Shown one piece after another: positions 36,771 to 45,747 of a DNA stretch of 64,000 nt. Location of the stretch: positions 1 to 64,000 of the forward strand of contig NZ_ATWH01000018.1 of NCBI RefSeq assembly GCF_000421145.1, written 5' to 3'. Below the pieces are notes generated by a model. It saw only the letters and a list, made by a program, of their open reading frames with translations, was not told the origin of the DNA and searched no databases. Both the position numbers and the translations under genes were made by a program. How positions within the stretch are numbered: the first letter of the stretch is position 1; every line of letters starts with the position of its first letter. The DNA is from Glaciibacter superstes DSM 21135 (lineage in GTDB: Bacteria > Actinomycetota > Actinomycetes > Actinomycetales > Microbacteriaceae).

Positions 36771-38182
36771 CGGTGCGGCCATGGGAGCTCCCCCTCGCCG
36801 AGGTGTCGGAGCTCATCGCCACGCGCGCGCTCTCACCCGTCGAGGTTGTGGAGTCGGCGCTCGAGCGGATCGAGGAGACTCAGCAGCAGGTGAACGCCTT
36901 CGCCCTGGTGACGGCCGAGGACGCTCGCCGTCAGGCGAAGACAGCCGAGGCGGAGATCCTCGCCGGCCATTATCGCGGACCCCTCCACGGCATCCCGTTG
37001 GGCGTGAAGGACCTCTACGACGTCGAGGGCCTCGCCACACGCAGCGGCTCGCTCGCCACCTCCGACGCACCCGCCGCGGCGACCGCGACCGTCGTTCGGC
37101 GACTGGAGGAGGCCGGCATGATCCTCGTGGGCAAGACCAACACGCACGAGTTCGCCCTAGGCGGCATCACCCCGACCGTTCGCAACCCCTGGGACGGCGA
37201 GTACATCGCCGGAGGCTCCAGTGGCGGGTCTGCTGCGGCGGTCGCGAGCGGCCAATGTCTCGTGGCCACCGGCACGGACACGGCCGGATCGATTCGAATC
37301 CCGGCCGCGGCCTGTGGGGCCGTCGGCCTCAAGCCCACAGCCGGCCTCGTCTCACGCACCGGCATCACACCGCTGTCGTGGTCCATGGACACCGCAGGCG
37401 CCATCACCCGGAACGTGCTTGACAGCGCTCTCGTGCTCGACGCGATCGCTGGCTACGATCCTCTGGACCCCGGCTCGCTGCGGGTGGCGGTTCCCTCCTC
37501 CGCAGCCACCCTCGACCGCGGTATCGATGGCGTGTGGATCGGCGTGGCTAGCCCCTCCTTCGCGAGCCCGGCCGATCAGGAAGTGCTCGACGCCTGCGTA
37601 CGCGCCGTCGAGGTGCTGCAGGGCGCTGGTGCTCATGTCGAGCTGGTGGAGGTGCCGTTCGCCGACGCCATGCTCCCGATCCACCGATCCATCGTGCTCC
37701 CCGAGGCCAGTTCCTACTACCGAGAGCTCCTGCAGTCGGAAGGGGACCTCATCGGGGCAGACGTGCGGCAGGTGCTCGAGGCCGGGCAGTTTGTCTTCGC
37801 CACCGAGTACGTCCGCGCCCAGCGGGTGCGCACCGCCGTGCTCTCCGCCTGGCACGAGCTCTTCCGCGATATCGATCTGCTCGTGTCACCCACCTTGCCC
37901 ATGGCGGGTGGGCGGGCAGGCCACCCGTTCCAGGATTGGGGGCCCGCCGGCGAGGAGCCGATGCGGAATGCGGTCATCCGGCTCACGGCGGCCGCGAACG
38001 TCAGCGGCTTCCCGAGCCTCGCTCTGCCGATCGGCCGGTCGGAGGCTGGGCTGCCGCTGTCCTTGCAACTGACCGGGCGGCCGTTCGAGGAGGCGCTCGT
38101 GCTGCGAGTGGGCCGCACCTACGAGCGAGCCACGGACTTCGTCGGAGCGCTCGCGCCGGTCAGCCCAGGCGCCATTCGCTGA
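36761..38182 (+). CDS. Amidase-signature-family amidase 2 (AtzE/mandelamide hydrolase-like)
   Basis: A 473-residue serine amidase. The triad is in GVKDLYD (Lys), GGSSGGSAAAVASG and GTDTAGSIRIPAAACG (Ser pair). The ATG at 36767 would give an ATGA overlap with the small gene and is equally likely as the start at 36761. It ends 23 bp inside the convergent dehydrogenase gene. Because it stands beside dehydrogenase and decarboxylase genes that could convert a mandelate-type acid, an aromatic alpha-hydroxy amide is a sensible substrate guess. Confidence 0.88.
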   Translation: MAMTVRPWELPLAEVSELIATRALSPVEVVESALERIEETQQQVNAFALVTAEDARRQAKTAEAEILAGHYRGPLHGIPLGVKDLYDVEGLATRSGSLATSDAPAAATATVVRRLEEAGMILVGKTNTHEFALGGITPTVRNPWDGEYIAGGSSGGSAAAVASGQCLVATGTDTAGSIRIPAAACGAVGLKPTAGLVSRTGITPLSWSMDTAGAITRNVLDSALVLDAIAGYDPLDPGSLRVAVPSSAATLDRGIDGVWIGVASPSFASPADQEVLDACVRAVEVLQGAGAHVELVEVPFADAMLPIHRSIVLPEASSYYRELLQSEGDLIGADVRQVLEAGQFVFATEYVRAQRVRTAVLSAWHELFRDIDLLVSPTLPMAGGRAGHPFQDWGPAGEEPMRNAVIRLTAAANVSGFPSLALPIGRSEAGLPLSLQLTGRPFEEALVLRVGRTYERATDFVGALAPVSPGAIR

Positions 38183-39134
38183 CGGGCAGGCCGGAGCCGA
38201 CCTGTTCCGCGGTCGCTCCCACCCGACGCGCCGCGTCGCTGAGCGCTGAGGACTCTTCGGCGGAGAGAGTCCACTCGATGACCCTCGCGTCACCGGCAGG
38301 ATCGAAGACGAGAGGCACGCTGACGGCCGCTCCGCTGATCCCGTATTCACCATCGAGTACGATCGACCCCGGCAACGGGGAGGACTGCCCCGACACCATG
38401 GCATCGACGAGCTCGGCGCCGCCCGCGCCCGAGGTCCAGGCGGACGATCTGCGAACGTCGAGACGCGCATGCCGGGCGAACCAGCCGTCGACGTAGTCCC
38501 GGGCGGCTTCGCGCTGTGCGGCGTCGAGCTCGACAGGCCGGCCCTCGACCATGACGCGGCTGAAGACCGGCAGGTGTGTGCCGCCGTGCTCGCCGAGCAC
38601 CCACGCGTCGACGGTAGCTGGATGCACCTCGAGCTGGGACGCGATCGCGGTGCGCAGACGTAGGGTGTCGTTCAGGGTGTATCCGATGATGCGGTAGCGG
38701 TCGATGCCGGTCCGTCGCTGCACCCACGTGACGAGAGCGTCAACGGGGTTTGTCATGATCAGCATCGATCCCCGCCACCCGGCTGCGGCGAGCGGATCGG
38801 CCACCTCTGCGACGATTGCGGCATTCGCGTCGAGGAACTCCGCCCGGGACGGCATGGAGTGCAGGGCGACCCCGGCGCTGATCACGACCACGTCTGCATC
38901 GACCGCATCCGCGGCAGTGCCCAACCGCACCGTTGGCGCCTCACCGAGTGCAAGCACATCCAGCAGGTCCATGGCGTGGCTCTCGGCCATGGCGGTGTTC
39001 GTGTCCACGAGCACAATTTCGGCACCGGGTAGCCGCATGCATAGATTGAAAGCAATGCTGGAGCCGATGCCGCCTGCTGCGCCGAACACCGCGACGCGCA
39101 CCGGTGGTCTCTTCGCCGGATCGCTCATGGTCAC
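38160..39134 (-). CDS. Malate/lactate dehydrogenase family protein
   Basis: A 324-residue NAD-dependent 2-hydroxyacid dehydrogenase. The N-terminal FGAAGGIGSSIAFNL binds NAD, IVLVDTN gives the Asp that selects NAD, and the catalytic His is in LGEHGGTHLPVFSRV. The usual substrate-contact Arg of the mobile loop is not obvious (ALHSMPSRAEFL instead of the common KPGMTR type), so malate is doubtful. As it heads into a benzoylformate-decarboxylase-like gene, oxidation of mandelate-like acids is proposed. It overlaps the decarboxylase gene by 4 bp and the amidase gene end by 23 bp. Confidence 0.8.
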   Translation of the reverse strand: MTMSDPAKRPPVRVAVFGAAGGIGSSIAFNLCMRLPGAEIVLVDTNTAMAESHAMDLLDVLALGEAPTVRLGTAADAVDADVVVISAGVALHSMPSRAEFLDANAAIVAEVADPLAAAGWRGSMLIMTNPVDALVTWVQRRTGIDRYRIIGYTLNDTLRLRTAIASQLEVHPATVDAWVLGEHGGTHLPVFSRVMVEGRPVELDAAQREAARDYVDGWFARHARLDVRRSSAWTSGAGGAELVDAMVSGQSSPLPGSIVLDGEYGISGAAVSVPLVFDPAGDARVIEWTLSAEESSALSDAARRVGATAEQVGSGLPVSEWRLG

Positions 39135-40825
39135 GGCCCGAGGTCGACGGGATCGGTCATGACTTCGATGACGCTGGGGCCGCTCCGCTCGAACGCCTCG
39201 CGCAGCGCTTCGCCGAGTTCGGAGAGGGTACGCGCGCGCACGCCGGGGATGCCGAATCCGTTCGCGATCGCCGCAAGATCTGCTCCGCTGAGGTCGACGA
39301 AACTCGCTCGCTCATCGTCCGTGAGGGTTCCAGCGAACCGCCGCACGGCGGCACCGACTGCCGCGTAGGACTGATTGTTGATCACCAGGAAGATCGTGGG
39401 AATGTCGTACCGGGCGGCCGTCCAGAGGCCGGGGAGTCCGAACTGGAAGCCGCCATCACCGAGCACGGCCAGGACGCGCCGATTCGGATCGCCGAGCTGC
39501 GCGCCCAGGGCCGCTCCCAGGCCCCAGCCGAGGGAGCCCGAGGCGGAGGCGAGCACCTGCACGTCCTCCATCTGTTCCGCGGCGAGGAACACCAGTCCGT
39601 TCGACGTGATCGCGTCGGCGATCACAGTGACTCCGGAGGGAATTGTTCCGGGCAGGGAGTGCATCACTTCGCGCACGGAGAGCGTCTTCCCGGCGTCAGC
39701 GGTGGTCGAAGGTGGCCGCTCGAGGGTGGTCGCCGTTAGACGGTCGTTCTCCTCGACGGCCGCCTCCAGGTGCGCGGTGCTTCGTGCCGGCGTCTGGCCC
39801 GAAGCACGGAGGATCTCGTTGAGTTCGTGCAGCGTCTCGGCCACGGTGCCGGCCAGCGGGATGTCGGTCCCGTACAGCTTGCCGAGCTCGGCCGGGTCGG
39901 GGTAGAGGTGGATGAATGTGGCGTTGGCAGGGAGGTCCGGGTTCGCGACCGGCTCGAACTCGATGAAGGAGCGGGCGCCGACCAGGAACACCACGTCGGC
40001 GCTACTCACGCTCTGACGGCCGATGGAGTACCGCCCGGCGTATGACCGGTGGCCGGTGGGGAACACCAGACGTTCGGCGGTGCGGCGATCCTCCTCGACG
40101 ACCGCGGCATCGAGGATCTCGGCGAGAGTCCGGAGTTCTTCGACATCTTCGGGAGTGCGCGCCTCAGCACCCGCAACGATCAACACGCGAGTACCGGCGG
40201 ACAGGACGCGAGCAGCTTCCTCGATCAGCTGCCGCGAGGGCCGGGTGCGGCCCGGAACTCGGCTGCGCTCCGCGTCCGGGCGAGCACGCGGGACCGGGGC
40301 CTCCAGCAGGTCCTGGGATAGGCCGACCCACGTGGGGCCCTGCGGCTCCGTCGTCGAGATCTTCAGGGCGCGGTTCACGTCCTCGAGTACGGCCGTCGGC
40401 GACAGCACCTGCCAGTCGGACTTGACGTACTGGCGCACGAAGTCGCGCATGTGTTCCGCGGTCGTGAATCCGCCACGATTCTGAATCGCCGTCGACTTGA
40501 GACCATTGAGCACGACCACGGGGCTGTGGGCGAGCTTGGCCGCGAACAGGTGGCTCAGCCCGTTGGTCAGCCCGACGTTGGCGTGCAGGTATGCGATGGA
40601 CGGGCCTCCGGCCACGCGCGAACGCCCGTCGGCCATGGAGACGGCGATGGCTTCGTGCGTCGTGAGGATCAGCTCGATGTCTTCGCTGGCGCTCGCTGCC
40701 TTGAGGAACGCGGCCTCCGTGCTGCCTGGGCACGTGAAGATGTGCCGCACGCCCCACGCCTCGAGGAGATGTACGAGCTCCGCCGCTCCGGATTCCATGT
40801 CAATGACCGTTCCGTCCGTGCTCAT
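39131..40825 (-). CDS. ThDP-dependent decarboxylase, benzoylformate decarboxylase-like
   Basis: A 564-residue thiamine-diphosphate enzyme. The cofactor Glu is in TTHEAIAVSMADG near the N-terminus, and the Mg/ThDP motif is GDGGFQFGLPGLWTAARY ending with NNQSY. The start at 40825 was chosen for the ATGA overlap with the aldehyde dehydrogenase; the longer upstream frame is a shadow. Similar enzymes decarboxylate benzoylformate to benzaldehyde or act as acetolactate synthases. The neighbouring aldehyde dehydrogenase favours the decarboxylase role. Confidence 0.82.
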   Translation of the reverse strand: MSTDGTVIDMESGAAELVHLLEAWGVRHIFTCPGSTEAAFLKAASASEDIELILTTHEAIAVSMADGRSRVAGGPSIAYLHANVGLTNGLSHLFAAKLAHSPVVVLNGLKSTAIQNRGGFTTAEHMRDFVRQYVKSDWQVLSPTAVLEDVNRALKISTTEPQGPTWVGLSQDLLEAPVPRARPDAERSRVPGRTRPSRQLIEEAARVLSAGTRVLIVAGAEARTPEDVEELRTLAEILDAAVVEEDRRTAERLVFPTGHRSYAGRYSIGRQSVSSADVVFLVGARSFIEFEPVANPDLPANATFIHLYPDPAELGKLYGTDIPLAGTVAETLHELNEILRASGQTPARSTAHLEAAVEENDRLTATTLERPPSTTADAGKTLSVREVMHSLPGTIPSGVTVIADAITSNGLVFLAAEQMEDVQVLASASGSLGWGLGAALGAQLGDPNRRVLAVLGDGGFQFGLPGLWTAARYDIPTIFLVINNQSYAAVGAAVRRFAGTLTDDERASFVDLSGADLAAIANGFGIPGVRARTLSELGEALREAFERSGPSVIEVMTDPVDLGP

Positions 40826-42330
40826 CAAAGCCCCCTCAGGTCCGAGCGCTCTACCACCAACTGCGACTCGCTGCATTCTTCCAGCCCCACGAAGCCATGG
40901 CCGCGCCCGAGGCCGCTCTGCTTGAACCCGCCGAACGGCATCGAGACGTCGGACGCACCCACCCGGTGGATGTTCACGAAGATTGTTCCGGCCTCGATCC
41001 GGCGCGCAAGGCCGAAGGCGTGATCGGAGTCGGCAGACCATACCGACGCCGCGAGTCCGTACTCTGAGTCATTGGCCATCCGCACGGCGTCCGCCTCCGA
41101 CTCGAAGGGCAGGATCGGGATGGCCGGTCCGAACTGCTCCTTCTGCACGAGGTCGGCGCTTTGGCCGAGACCGGTCACCACTGTCGGCAGTATGAAGAAG
41201 CCATCACGCTCGCTTGAACCAGAATGCATCCGACCCACAGTGCGCACCGTTCCCCCGCCATCAGCGCTGCCCCGGATCAACGAGCGGACGTGGCGGAACT
41301 GCGCATCGTTGTTCACTGGGCCCATCGTAACGTCGGCCTCCAATCCGTCGCCGACGACGAGTTCATCGGCGACGGAGAGGTAGCCGTCGACGAACTCATC
41401 GAAGCGGGAGCGATGAACGTATATCCGCTTGGGCGCGTAGCACACCTGCCCGCTCGCCGAGAACGCACCGCGCACCAGTTCAGTGATCATGCCGTCGTCG
41501 AGGCGAGCGTCCTCGAGCACGATCGCCGGGTCGTTGCCGCCGAGTTCGAGGCTCAGGCTCTTCAGGTTCGCGCTGGCGTCGCGCATGATGACCCGGCCGG
41601 TGTCGGTGCTGCCGGTGAACAGGACCTTGCGGATCCGCGGGTGGGCAGTGAGCACGCTGCCGACGCCGCTGGCGTCGCCCGCAACAATCTGCAGGACGCC
41701 CGGGGGCAGCAGATCCGCCAGCCGGCCCAGGATTCCGCGTACGGCGAGCGCCGCATGGTCGGGGAGCTTGACGATGACCGTGTTGCCCGCGAGCAGAGCC
41801 GGGGCGGTCATGAGCAGCGCGAGGATCACGGGGTAGTTCCAAGGCACGATGACGGCGGCGACGCCGAACGGGTGACGGCGCTGGATTCGGCGTCCAAGGT
41901 GGTCGTTGAGCTCGAGCTCCTGCTCGTACTGCTCCGCGAGCCCGGCGTAGTAGCGGAGTACTCCGGCGGCGTTGCCGATCTCCGCCCCAGCCTCGCGCAG
42001 CGTCTTGCCGTGCTCGCGGGTGAGGAGGGTCGCCCAGTCACCATGCTCGGCGTCCACCGCATCAGCCGCACGGCTGAGGAAACCTGCCCGATCCGCCGCT
42101 TCTCCGGCCGACCAACCCGAGAAGGCATTCTCCGCCGTTTCCACAGCGCATAGCACTTGCTCGGTACTCGTGAGAGGCAGCTCGCCAACCACGTCGATCA
42201 GCCGCGCAGGATTACGGATCGTGCGTTTGGCATCGCTGTCGGATGGGTGCGCGCTCACGGATTGCACCTGTCTCCGACGTCGAGTCGGCGCACGCCGCCA
42301 ATGAGCATCGGTGTCTCCATCATTCCTCAC
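40825..42330 (-). CDS. Aldehyde dehydrogenase, benzaldehyde-dehydrogenase-like
   Basis: A 501-residue aldehyde dehydrogenase: PWNYPVILALLMTAPALLAGN, catalytic Glu in LELGGNDP, catalytic Cys in SGQVCYAPKR, and EQFGPAIPI. The residue after Cys is Tyr, unlike GabD. The GTG at 42330 is the only long start; the first 25 residues look unlike the family and the real start may be a later GTG. It overlaps the flavin monooxygenase gene by 11 bp. It probably oxidises the aldehyde released by the ThDP enzyme. Confidence 0.82.
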   Translation of the reverse strand: MRNDGDTDAHWRRAPTRRRRQVQSVSAHPSDSDAKRTIRNPARLIDVVGELPLTSTEQVLCAVETAENAFSGWSAGEAADRAGFLSRAADAVDAEHGDWATLLTREHGKTLREAGAEIGNAAGVLRYYAGLAEQYEQELELNDHLGRRIQRRHPFGVAAVIVPWNYPVILALLMTAPALLAGNTVIVKLPDHAALAVRGILGRLADLLPPGVLQIVAGDASGVGSVLTAHPRIRKVLFTGSTDTGRVIMRDASANLKSLSLELGGNDPAIVLEDARLDDGMITELVRGAFSASGQVCYAPKRIYVHRSRFDEFVDGYLSVADELVVGDGLEADVTMGPVNNDAQFRHVRSLIRGSADGGGTVRTVGRMHSGSSERDGFFILPTVVTGLGQSADLVQKEQFGPAIPILPFESEADAVRMANDSEYGLAASVWSADSDHAFGLARRIEAGTIFVNIHRVGASDVSMPFGGFKQSGLGRGHGFVGLEECSESQLVVERSDLRGL

Positions 42331-43561
42331 CTTCGAGGGCAGTAAGTGAGAATCCTGCCACGTCCTGATATCGACGAGTGATCGAGCGCAGTTCCTCTTC
42401 GGTGAAGATGTCCGTTACGTCATCGAAGGGTTGGTCGTTCGTGCGCTCCAGCGTCTCTTGCAGGATCAGATCCGGAGGGAATGTGCGGTTGGCATGAACG
42501 ATCTGGTTCGTCGCCGGCAAGCGTTCCTGCTCGTATTCCGCGAGGGCCCGCGAGGGGTCGTCTTCGCTGACAAGTTTCTCGGCGAGAACATGAGCGTCGA
42601 TGATCGCCTGGCCGGCGCCGTTCGACCCGCGGGGAACCATCGGGTGGGCGGCGTCTCCGAGAAGTGTTGCGCGATCGAATGTCCATCGGTCTACTGGATC
42701 GCGATCGATCATCGGATACCGAAGAATTGTGTCCGCACCGCGGATGAGACCTGGCACATCGAGCCAGTCGAAGGTCCAGTCTTTGAAGACCTCAGCGAGG
42801 TAGCTTCGTGAGTCTGCGCCGGTGGATTGGTCGGCCTCGGGAACCTCGATCTCCGCGACCCAGTTGATGAGTTGCTTGTCTGGCGCGTCTTCGAGTCTCG
42901 GGTTCAATGGATAGGCGACCACCTTCCCGGTTGCCAGCGATCCGATTCGAACCATGCTGGCACCTGTGAGGAAGCGATCGTGCACTGTCACGCCGCGCCA
43001 CATCATGATGCCCGAGTAGCGGGCTTCGGCCTCGTCCGGGTAGAACTGTCGCCGGAGGGCAGAGTGTATGCCGTCACAGCCGATCGCCACTCTAGCCTGA
43101 ACCTCCGAGTACTTTTGTGTTCCGGCGAAGTTCTCCATCTGGACCAGGATGCGATCACTCAAGGAGCGGACGCCCGTTGCGCGGTGGTCGGTCACTACGG
43201 AATGAGGACCAAGTCGTTCTCGTACGGCCTCGAGCAACATCAACTGTAGGTCACCCCGGTGGACCGAGTACTGCGGGAACGCGTATCCGGCATACCGCCC
43301 GGCCGGCTCACTGTAGATGAGTTGGCCGAAACGATTGAAGAATGCAGACTCTTCCGTCAGCACTGAAGTCGCCGTCAGCGCGTCCTCGAGGCCAAGGTTG
43401 GCCAGCACCTTGGAAGCATGCGGGAGCAGGTTCACGCCGACACCTAACGGAGCGACGCTGGGGACGGCTTCGTACACCTTGCAGGTCTTGCCGACGCGGT
43501 GTAACTCCAGCGCCAGGGTTAGCCCTCCAATGCCAGCTCCAATAATAGCTACGTCTTCCAA
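42320..43561 (-). CDS. Flavin monooxygenase, salicylate/3-hydroxybenzoate hydroxylase or PhzS-like
   Basis: A 413-residue single-component FAD monooxygenase. The motifs are VAIIGAGIGGLTLALELHRVG, the DG motif region AIGCDGIHSALRRQF, and the GD motif LLGDAAHPMVPRGSNGAGQAI. The look is closest to PhzS/3-hydroxybenzoate 6-hydroxylase-type enzymes. As it stands first in an operon facing a gentisate module, para-hydroxylation of 3-hydroxybenzoate to gentisate is the natural proposal. It is divergent from the IclR-type gene. Confidence 0.82.
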   Translation of the reverse strand: MEDVAIIGAGIGGLTLALELHRVGKTCKVYEAVPSVAPLGVGVNLLPHASKVLANLGLEDALTATSVLTEESAFFNRFGQLIYSEPAGRYAGYAFPQYSVHRGDLQLMLLEAVRERLGPHSVVTDHRATGVRSLSDRILVQMENFAGTQKYSEVQARVAIGCDGIHSALRRQFYPDEAEARYSGIMMWRGVTVHDRFLTGASMVRIGSLATGKVVAYPLNPRLEDAPDKQLINWVAEIEVPEADQSTGADSRSYLAEVFKDWTFDWLDVPGLIRGADTILRYPMIDRDPVDRWTFDRATLLGDAAHPMVPRGSNGAGQAIIDAHVLAEKLVSEDDPSRALAEYEQERLPATNQIVHANRTFPPDLILQETLERTNDQPFDDVTDIFTEEELRSITRRYQDVAGFSLTALEGEE

Positions 43562-43584
43562 TGCGACTCCCGACCGTGCGTATT

Positions 43585-43609
43585 TGGTGTTACCCGATCG
43601 GTGCTACCA
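43585..43609. promoter_or_regulatory. Imperfect palindrome in the monooxygenase/IclR divergent promoter
   Basis: TGGTGTTACC and GGTGCTACCA flank a CGATC centre; 7 of 10 arm positions pair. It lies between the two divergent starts, where an IclR-type dimer would be expected to bind. This is position-based inference only. Confidence 0.35.
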
Positions 43610-43675
43610 GAAATCCAATACTGTCCAAACGGGTGTCCCCAGAAGGTAATGGACCATCGGGCGCCCAGTCCGCGT

Positions 43676-44464
43676 ATGCAACACTATTCCTCTATGAGGA
43701 ATAACTCCCGGGCGGTTTCGCCCCGCTCCACCCTGGATTCGGTCGACAAGGCACTTACACTGCTCATGATGCTTCGCGGGAGTGGTGAGGTGCGAGTCGT
43801 CGACGTCAGCCGGGAGCTCGGAGTTGCGCCGTCCACCGCGCATCGACTGCTGTCGACGCTCGTGGTGCGTGGTTTTGCCGAACAGGACAGGGTCTCCCGT
43901 TCTTACCGTGCGGGGCGAGTGCTGATCGAGCTAGGACTCTCCGCCGTAGGAGATCTCGACATCCGCCGTGAGGCCCGCCGTTACCTGCTGCGTTTAGCGG
44001 CGGAGGTGGGAGAGACGGTGCACCTGCTGGTGCTTGAAGGCTTCGGGGTACGGTTCATCGACGGGGTCGAGAGTTCGCACCTTATTCGGGTCGCCTCACG
44101 GATCGGTGTGCTTCTGCCGGCGCACACTACATCAGGTGGGAAGCTCCTGCTGGCGTACGCGAGTGAACAGCGGCGTGAGGCCCTTCTGTCGGGTCGGCTG
44201 AAACGTATCACGCGCGACACACTGGTTCAGCCGGATACTCTTACCGACGAGCTCGATGACATCAAGAGGCTCGGCTACGCAATGAATCGCGGCGAGAGCG
44301 ACGAAGGGCTTCGGGCCATCGCCGTCGGCGTTCGCGGTGGCACGGGTGATGTCGTCGCGGCGGTTGCTATTGCCGTACCAGTTGCCCGTGGAAGTGCCCG
44401 ACGTCTCCGCGAGTTCCTCGGACCGCTTCACCGTTATGCCGATGTCATCGGGCGTAGCATCTGA
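43676..44464 (+). CDS. IclR-family transcriptional regulator
   Basis: About 262 residues. The N-terminal winged helix contains SVDKALTLLMMLRGSGEVRVVD and ELGVAPSTAHRLLSTLV; the C-terminal effector domain has LPAHTTSGGKLLLAY and DEGLRAIAVGV, as in IclR. ATG at 43676 or 43694 are both possible. The gene is divergent from the flavin monooxygenase operon, a typical place for an IclR-type aromatic-catabolism regulator, and its effector is likely an aromatic intermediate. Confidence 0.88.
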   Translation: MQHYSSMRNNSRAVSPRSTLDSVDKALTLLMMLRGSGEVRVVDVSRELGVAPSTAHRLLSTLVVRGFAEQDRVSRSYRAGRVLIELGLSAVGDLDIRREARRYLLRLAAEVGETVHLLVLEGFGVRFIDGVESSHLIRVASRIGVLLPAHTTSGGKLLLAYASEQRREALLSGRLKRITRDTLVQPDTLTDELDDIKRLGYAMNRGESDEGLRAIAVGVRGGTGDVVAAVAIAVPVARGSARRLREFLGPLHRYADVIGRSI

Positions 44465-44562
44465 GGGCACACTGCCGGTTCGGTTTGCCAAATCGAGAGC
44501 GTGTCCGCGTGTCAACTCACAACGCGTCAGGGTTGCGACTGTCGGCGAGCGGTAGTCCGAGC

Positions 44563-44997
44563 TTATCCCCTAGCGAGAAGGAGAATCAGCAGGCGGTGGA
44601 GCTCCGCTCGGTCGGGCTGGCTAAGCCTGCCAATCAGTACCTCGTGGACCCGGTCGGCACGAGGAACCAGATCGACCAGCACAGCCTGGCCCTGCTCGGT
44701 GAGAGAAAGGACGTTCCGTCGCTGATCTGCTGAATCCCGGTCGCGCATGATGAGGCCTCGACGCTCCAAGCGAGCACAGACGTCCGCGATCGTCGAACGA
44801 TCCAGCTTCAGGTGCTCGCCAAGCGTGCGTTGGTCGATTCCCGGGTTGGCGTGCACCAGGTTGAGGGCGCCGAACTGCACTGAGGTGAACTCGGCGGATG
44901 CCTCGCGCTGCCAGACGGCGGCGTGCAGCTGTTGCGCGCGCCTGATCAGGAAGCCGGTGTAGTCGGCCAGCTGGACGGCGGCAGGCGTCACAGCCAT
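44563..44997 (-). CDS. MarR-family transcriptional regulator
   Basis: A 144-residue winged-helix repressor. DQRTLGEHLKLDRSTIADVCARLERRG is the recognition part, and the wing has RDSADQRRNVLSLTEQG. It is the last gene of the gentisate operon and overlaps the isomerase gene by 10 bp, so it probably auto-regulates the operon in response to an aromatic acid. Confidence 0.9.
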   Translation of the reverse strand: MAVTPAAVQLADYTGFLIRRAQQLHAAVWQREASAEFTSVQFGALNLVHANPGIDQRTLGEHLKLDRSTIADVCARLERRGLIMRDRDSADQRRNVLSLTEQGQAVLVDLVPRADRVHEVLIGRLSQPDRAELHRLLILLLARG

Positions 44998-45740
44998 CGC
45001 GGGGACTTCGGAACCGGAGAGCAGCCCACCGTGCTGACGCCGATGCTCCCTCGGCCGGTCGCCCAGCGGGTCAGGGCGGCCGCCGTGCCGAGCAGTTCAA
45101 TGCCATCATCCGTGTCACCGGTGACTGAGCGGATGTCTGCCCGATCATCCGCGCGAAGCACGAAGTTGGGGATGCTTTCGGCGGCTTGTCGACGGTTCCA
45201 GGCGCCCAGAACATCCGTCAGTAAGCGGTCGATCAGCTCGGGCGGGAAGTCGGTGACGCTGCCGCCGTTGTCGAGGTCGACGGCGTGCAGCCACACTTCG
45301 CGGGTGCGCATCCACACGGTTTCGGATGCCGGCACGATGCGCCCCTGCGCGGTGCGCACCTCGGCATTCCAAGACGTCGGCTCCAGGTCTCGCCACTCCA
45401 CGTTCAAGTGCACCGCAGCGTGCGCACTGAGGTTGCGGAGGGCCGCCGGGCTGAGAGTGGCACCGTACTCGATCTCTTCACCCCGCGCATCCGGTGATGG
45501 GTACATCGGGTTCTCCACACCGGTGGCCGCCCACTCCGTGAGCCGGGTGAGCGCCCGAGCGTTGTAACCGACGTGGGCGATCACGTGTCGTCGACTCCAG
45601 CCGGGCAGCAGCGACGGCCCGTCGAACTGGTCGTCGCGGAGCTCGGCAAGCTTTCGCTGGAAATAGGCTGTGCCCCGCCTGGCCAGCAGCAGGGCCGCGA
45701 GGATCTCCGGATCCTGTGTCTTGTCGATGCGCGCACCCAT
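44988..45740 (-). CDS. Mycothiol-dependent maleylpyruvate isomerase
   Basis: About 250 residues with a DinB-like N-terminal domain: LLPGWSRRHVIAHVGYNARALTRLTEW carries the metal-binding His, and VWLHAVDLDNG the next. Proteins of this type use mycothiol, the actinobacterial thiol, to isomerise maleylpyruvate to fumarylpyruvate. The ATG at 45740 was preferred over the upstream one because it starts just after the hydrolase gene. The gene order around it confirms the gentisate pathway. Confidence 0.88.
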   Translation of the reverse strand: MGARIDKTQDPEILAALLLARRGTAYFQRKLAELRDDQFDGPSLLPGWSRRHVIAHVGYNARALTRLTEWAATGVENPMYPSPDARGEEIEYGATLSPAALRNLSAHAAVHLNVEWRDLEPTSWNAEVRTAQGRIVPASETVWMRTREVWLHAVDLDNGGSVTDFPPELIDRLLTDVLGAWNRRQAAESIPNFVLRADDRADIRSVTGDTDDGIELLGTAAALTRWATGRGSIGVSTVGCSPVPKSPRWL

Positions 45741-45747
45741 GGTCGTG

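Noticed and set aside
40826..41041. N-terminal extension of the ThDP enzyme
   Set aside because: It is antisense-like, Arg-rich shadow sequence of the aldehyde dehydrogenase gene; the ATGA overlap gives the true start.
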